From NCBI GenBank assembly GCA_017390125.1, contig JAFPCT010000171.1:1-6155 (forward strand): a stretch of DNA of 6,155 nucleotides, in the 5' to 3' direction. Position numbers and translations under genes: made by a program. The DNA is from Treponema sp. (GTDB lineage Bacteria > Spirochaetota > Spirochaetia > Treponematales > Treponemataceae). Shown in pieces: positions 4,963 to 6,155 of the stretch (the stretch's first letter is position 1; each line of letters opens with the position of its first letter). The notes below the pieces were generated by a model that saw nothing but the letters and a program-made list of their open reading frames with translations, made no database searches and was not told the DNA's origin.

Positions 4963-5808
4963 ATGAAAAAATATGCTAGCGGAAAGGTTCGCGAAGTTTA
5001 TGATCTGGAAGACGGAAGAATGGTAATTGTTACCACTGACCGTTTGAGCGCTTTTGACGTAATTCTTCCTACGTTGATTACAGACAAGGGTAAGGTTTTG
5101 AACGCTCTTTCCAACTTCTGGTTTGATTACACAAAGGATATTGTAAAGAATCACATGATTTCTTCTGACTTGAAGGACATGCCGGCAGAATTTCAGAAAC
5201 CTGAATATGAAGGCCGCACAATCCTTGTAAAGAAACTCAAGATGGTTCCTTATGAAGTAATCGTCCGCGGTTACATGTTCGGTTCCATGTACGAAGCTTA
5301 CAAGAAAGGCGAGCCGTTCCTTGGCCACAAGTTTGAAAAGGAATACCAGCAGGCTGAAAAGCTTGACGAACCTATTGTTACTCCTTCTACAAAGGCTGCA
5401 GAAGGCCACGACATCAACGTTACTTTGGAATACATGAAGAATGACCTTGGGGAAGAGCTTGGCTCAAAGATTGAAAAGGCTGCCCTTGCCGTATACAAGA
5501 AGTGCTACGAACACGCTTATAAGAACGGAATCATCATTGCCGACACAAAATTTGAATTCGGTCTTGATGAAAACGGCGAGCTTGTTCTTGGCGACGAGGT
5601 CCTTACTCCGGATTCAAGCCGCTTCTGGGATTTGAGCAAGTATGAGGTTGGCGGAAGTCCTGCAAGCTACGACAAGCAGTTCGTTCGTGACTGGCTCAAG
5701 GCAAACAATCTTGCCGGTGACCCTGGCATCAAGGAAATTCCTGCTGACGTTGTTGCCCAGACAAGCGCAATCTACAAGGAATGTGAAAAGAAAATCTGCC
5801 ATAAATAA
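4963..5808 (+). CDS. purC: Phosphoribosylaminoimidazole-succinocarboxamide synthase (SAICAR synthetase)
   Basis: A 281-residue cytosolic enzyme that joins aspartate to CAIR with ATP to form SAICAR in de novo purine (IMP) synthesis. The family blocks appear in order: GKVREVYDL (7-15, nucleotide-binding loop), TTDRLSAFDV (24-33), EVIVRGYMFGSMYEAY (98-113, first signature), TPSTKAAEGHD (140-150), IIADTKFEFG (191-200, second signature) and GDEVLTPDSSRFW (210-222). The length fits the longer, yeast ADE1-like class rather than the approximately 235-residue form common in bacteria. AGAGG (4950-4954) lies 8 nt before the ATG. The gene stands alone with its own promoter and terminator rather than in a pur operon, so it is probably expressed independently. 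Coding sequence appears complete and undamaged. Confidence 0.97.
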   Translation: MKKYASGKVREVYDLEDGRMVIVTTDRLSAFDVILPTLITDKGKVLNALSNFWFDYTKDIVKNHMISSDLKDMPAEFQKPEYEGRTILVKKLKMVPYEVIVRGYMFGSMYEAYKKGEPFLGHKFEKEYQQAEKLDEPIVTPSTKAAEGHDINVTLEYMKNDLGEELGSKIEKAALAVYKKCYEHAYKNGIIIADTKFEFGLDENGELVLGDEVLTPDSSRFWDLSKYEVGGSPASYDKQFVRDWLKANNLAGDPGIKEIPADVVAQTSAIYKECEKKICHK

Positions 5809-5842
5809 GGGCGTTACGTTCTTATGAACATGGTTTGAATAG

Positions 5843-5867
5843 GGCCGGGTGTTTCCCCGGCCTTTTT
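5843..5867 (+). terminator. purC terminator
   Basis: GGCCGGG (5843-5849) pairs with CCCGGCC (5856-5862) around a 6-nt loop and is followed by five T. A smaller hairpin, GTTC-TTAT-GAAC (5818-5829), lies between it and the stop codon. Confidence 0.92.
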
Positions 5868-5895
5868 CTTTAAAAAAAAATCAACTTTTTTAAAG
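5868..5895. repeat. Perfect AT-rich inverted repeat upstream of the tRNA promoter
   Basis: CTTTAAAAAA (5868-5877) and TTTTTTAAAG (5886-5895) are perfectly complementary around an 8-nt loop. It starts directly after the purC terminator T-tract and lies 19-46 bp upstream of the tRNA -35, so it may act as an AT-rich upstream element or as a terminator for leftward transcription. Confidence 0.55.
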
Positions 5896-5913
5896 AAATT
5901 TGTAATTCGGCTG

Positions 5914-5943
5914 TTGACACGTTATAGGATTTTTTGATATAGT
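5914..5943 (+). promoter_or_regulatory. Strong extended -10 promoter of the tRNA operon
   Basis: A consensus -35 TTGACA (5914-5919) is followed after 18 bp by TATAGT (5938-5943), preceded by a TGn extension (TGA, 5935-5937). Transcription should start near 5950, a few bases before the first tRNA. Confidence 0.85.
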
Positions 5944-5956
5944 CTTAAACATCAAC

Positions 5957-6030
5957 GGACGGTTAGCTCAGCTGGTACGAGCGTCTGGTTTACACCCAGA
6001 ATGTCGGGAGTTCGATCCTCTCACCGTCCA
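5957..6030 (+). tRNA. tRNA-Val, anticodon UAC
   Basis: The complete cloverleaf is visible: acceptor GGACGGT (5957-5963) with ACCGTCC (6023-6029); D stem GCTC/GAGC (5966-5969, 5979-5982); anticodon stem TCTGG/CCAGA (5984-5988, 5996-6000) with loop TTTACAC and anticodon TAC at 5991-5993; T stem GGGAG/CTCTC with one G-U pair around TTCGATC (6011-6017). The discriminator is A6030. CCA is not encoded, so it must be added by the CCA-adding enzyme. It reads GUA and, by wobble, GUG. Six bases separate it from the next tRNA. Confidence 0.96.
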
Positions 6031-6036
6031 ATACAT

Positions 6037-6118
6037 GCGGCGATGGCGGAATTGGTAGACACGTAAGGTTGAGGTCCTTATGGCGAAAGCTGTGCAGGTT
6101 CAAGTCCTGTTCGCCGCA
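6037..6118 (+). tRNA. tRNA-Leu, anticodon GAG
   Basis: A class II tRNA of 82 nt with a long variable arm. Acceptor GCGGCGA (6037-6043) pairs with TCGCCGC (6111-6117). The anticodon stem is TAAGG/CCTTA (6064-6068, 6076-6080) with loop TTGAGGT and anticodon GAG at 6071-6073. The variable arm contains GGC-GAAA-GCT (6082-6091). The T arm is GCAGG/CCTGT around TTCAAGT (6094-6110). The discriminator is A6118 and CCA is not encoded. It reads CUC and CUU codons and is co-transcribed with the preceding tRNA-Val. Confidence 0.96.
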
Positions 6119-6121
6119 CTT

Positions 6122-6149
6122 AAAGGAATGCTTCGGCATTCCTTTTTTT
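6122..6149 (+). terminator. tRNA operon terminator
   Basis: AAAGGAATGC (6122-6131) pairs perfectly with GCATTCCTTT (6136-6145) around a stable TTCG tetraloop, and the T-tract runs to 6149. It begins 4 nt after the tRNA-Leu discriminator. Confidence 0.95.
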
Positions 6150-6155
6150 GTTCAC

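Noticed and set aside
5818..5829. GTTC-N4-GAAC as a B. subtilis-type SOS box
   Set aside because: The half-sites are in the opposite order to CGAAC-N4-GTTCG and the site lies after the purC stop, where a small hairpin is the simpler reading.

Overview
The window is a bacterial chromosome segment, densely coded and with all genes on the + strand. Moderate GC, a possible lipobox at the N-terminus of the first large protein, tRNA genes without encoded CCA, and the gene style point to a host-associated spirochaete of the Treponema type. This is an inference; no rRNA or marker gene settles it. A Firmicutes host is the main alternative, and the DNA polymerase/YolD pair in the middle looks like a Clostridia-type cassette.

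Layout, left to right. Positions 1-275 hold the 3' end of an unrecognised gene, overlapped (ATGA) by a 68-codon remnant resembling the N-terminal part of YgjP/DUF45 metallopeptidases. Positions 396-1706 encode an exported serine hydrolase of the class C beta-lactamase / 6-aminohexanoate-dimer hydrolase fold, followed by a clear terminator. The T-tract of that terminator overlaps the -35 of a strong promoter that carries two abutting inverted repeats. This promoter drives a compact unit: a 52-residue single-span membrane protein not listed as a standard gene, a Y-family translesion DNA polymerase (UmuC/DinB type), and a short YolD-like protein overlapping the polymerase stop by 4 bp. The unit looks like a damage-response (SOS-type) cassette.

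Positions 3625-4838 are the most unusual part. Two copies of one structured repeat, each starting 2-5 nt after a stop codon, bracket a two-gene unit: an unrecognised seven-span membrane protein and a VanZ-family membrane protein overlapping by 23 bp. The repeat has two strictly conserved arms and a variable centre. It ends in a T-tract, so it is at least terminator-like, but its conserved non-Watson-Crick internal loops suggest more.

Positions 4886-5867 are a stand-alone purC (SAICAR synthetase, purine synthesis) transcription unit with its own promoter and terminator. The window ends with a tRNA-Val(UAC) - tRNA-Leu(GAG) operon under a strong extended -10 promoter and closed by a UUCG-loop terminator.
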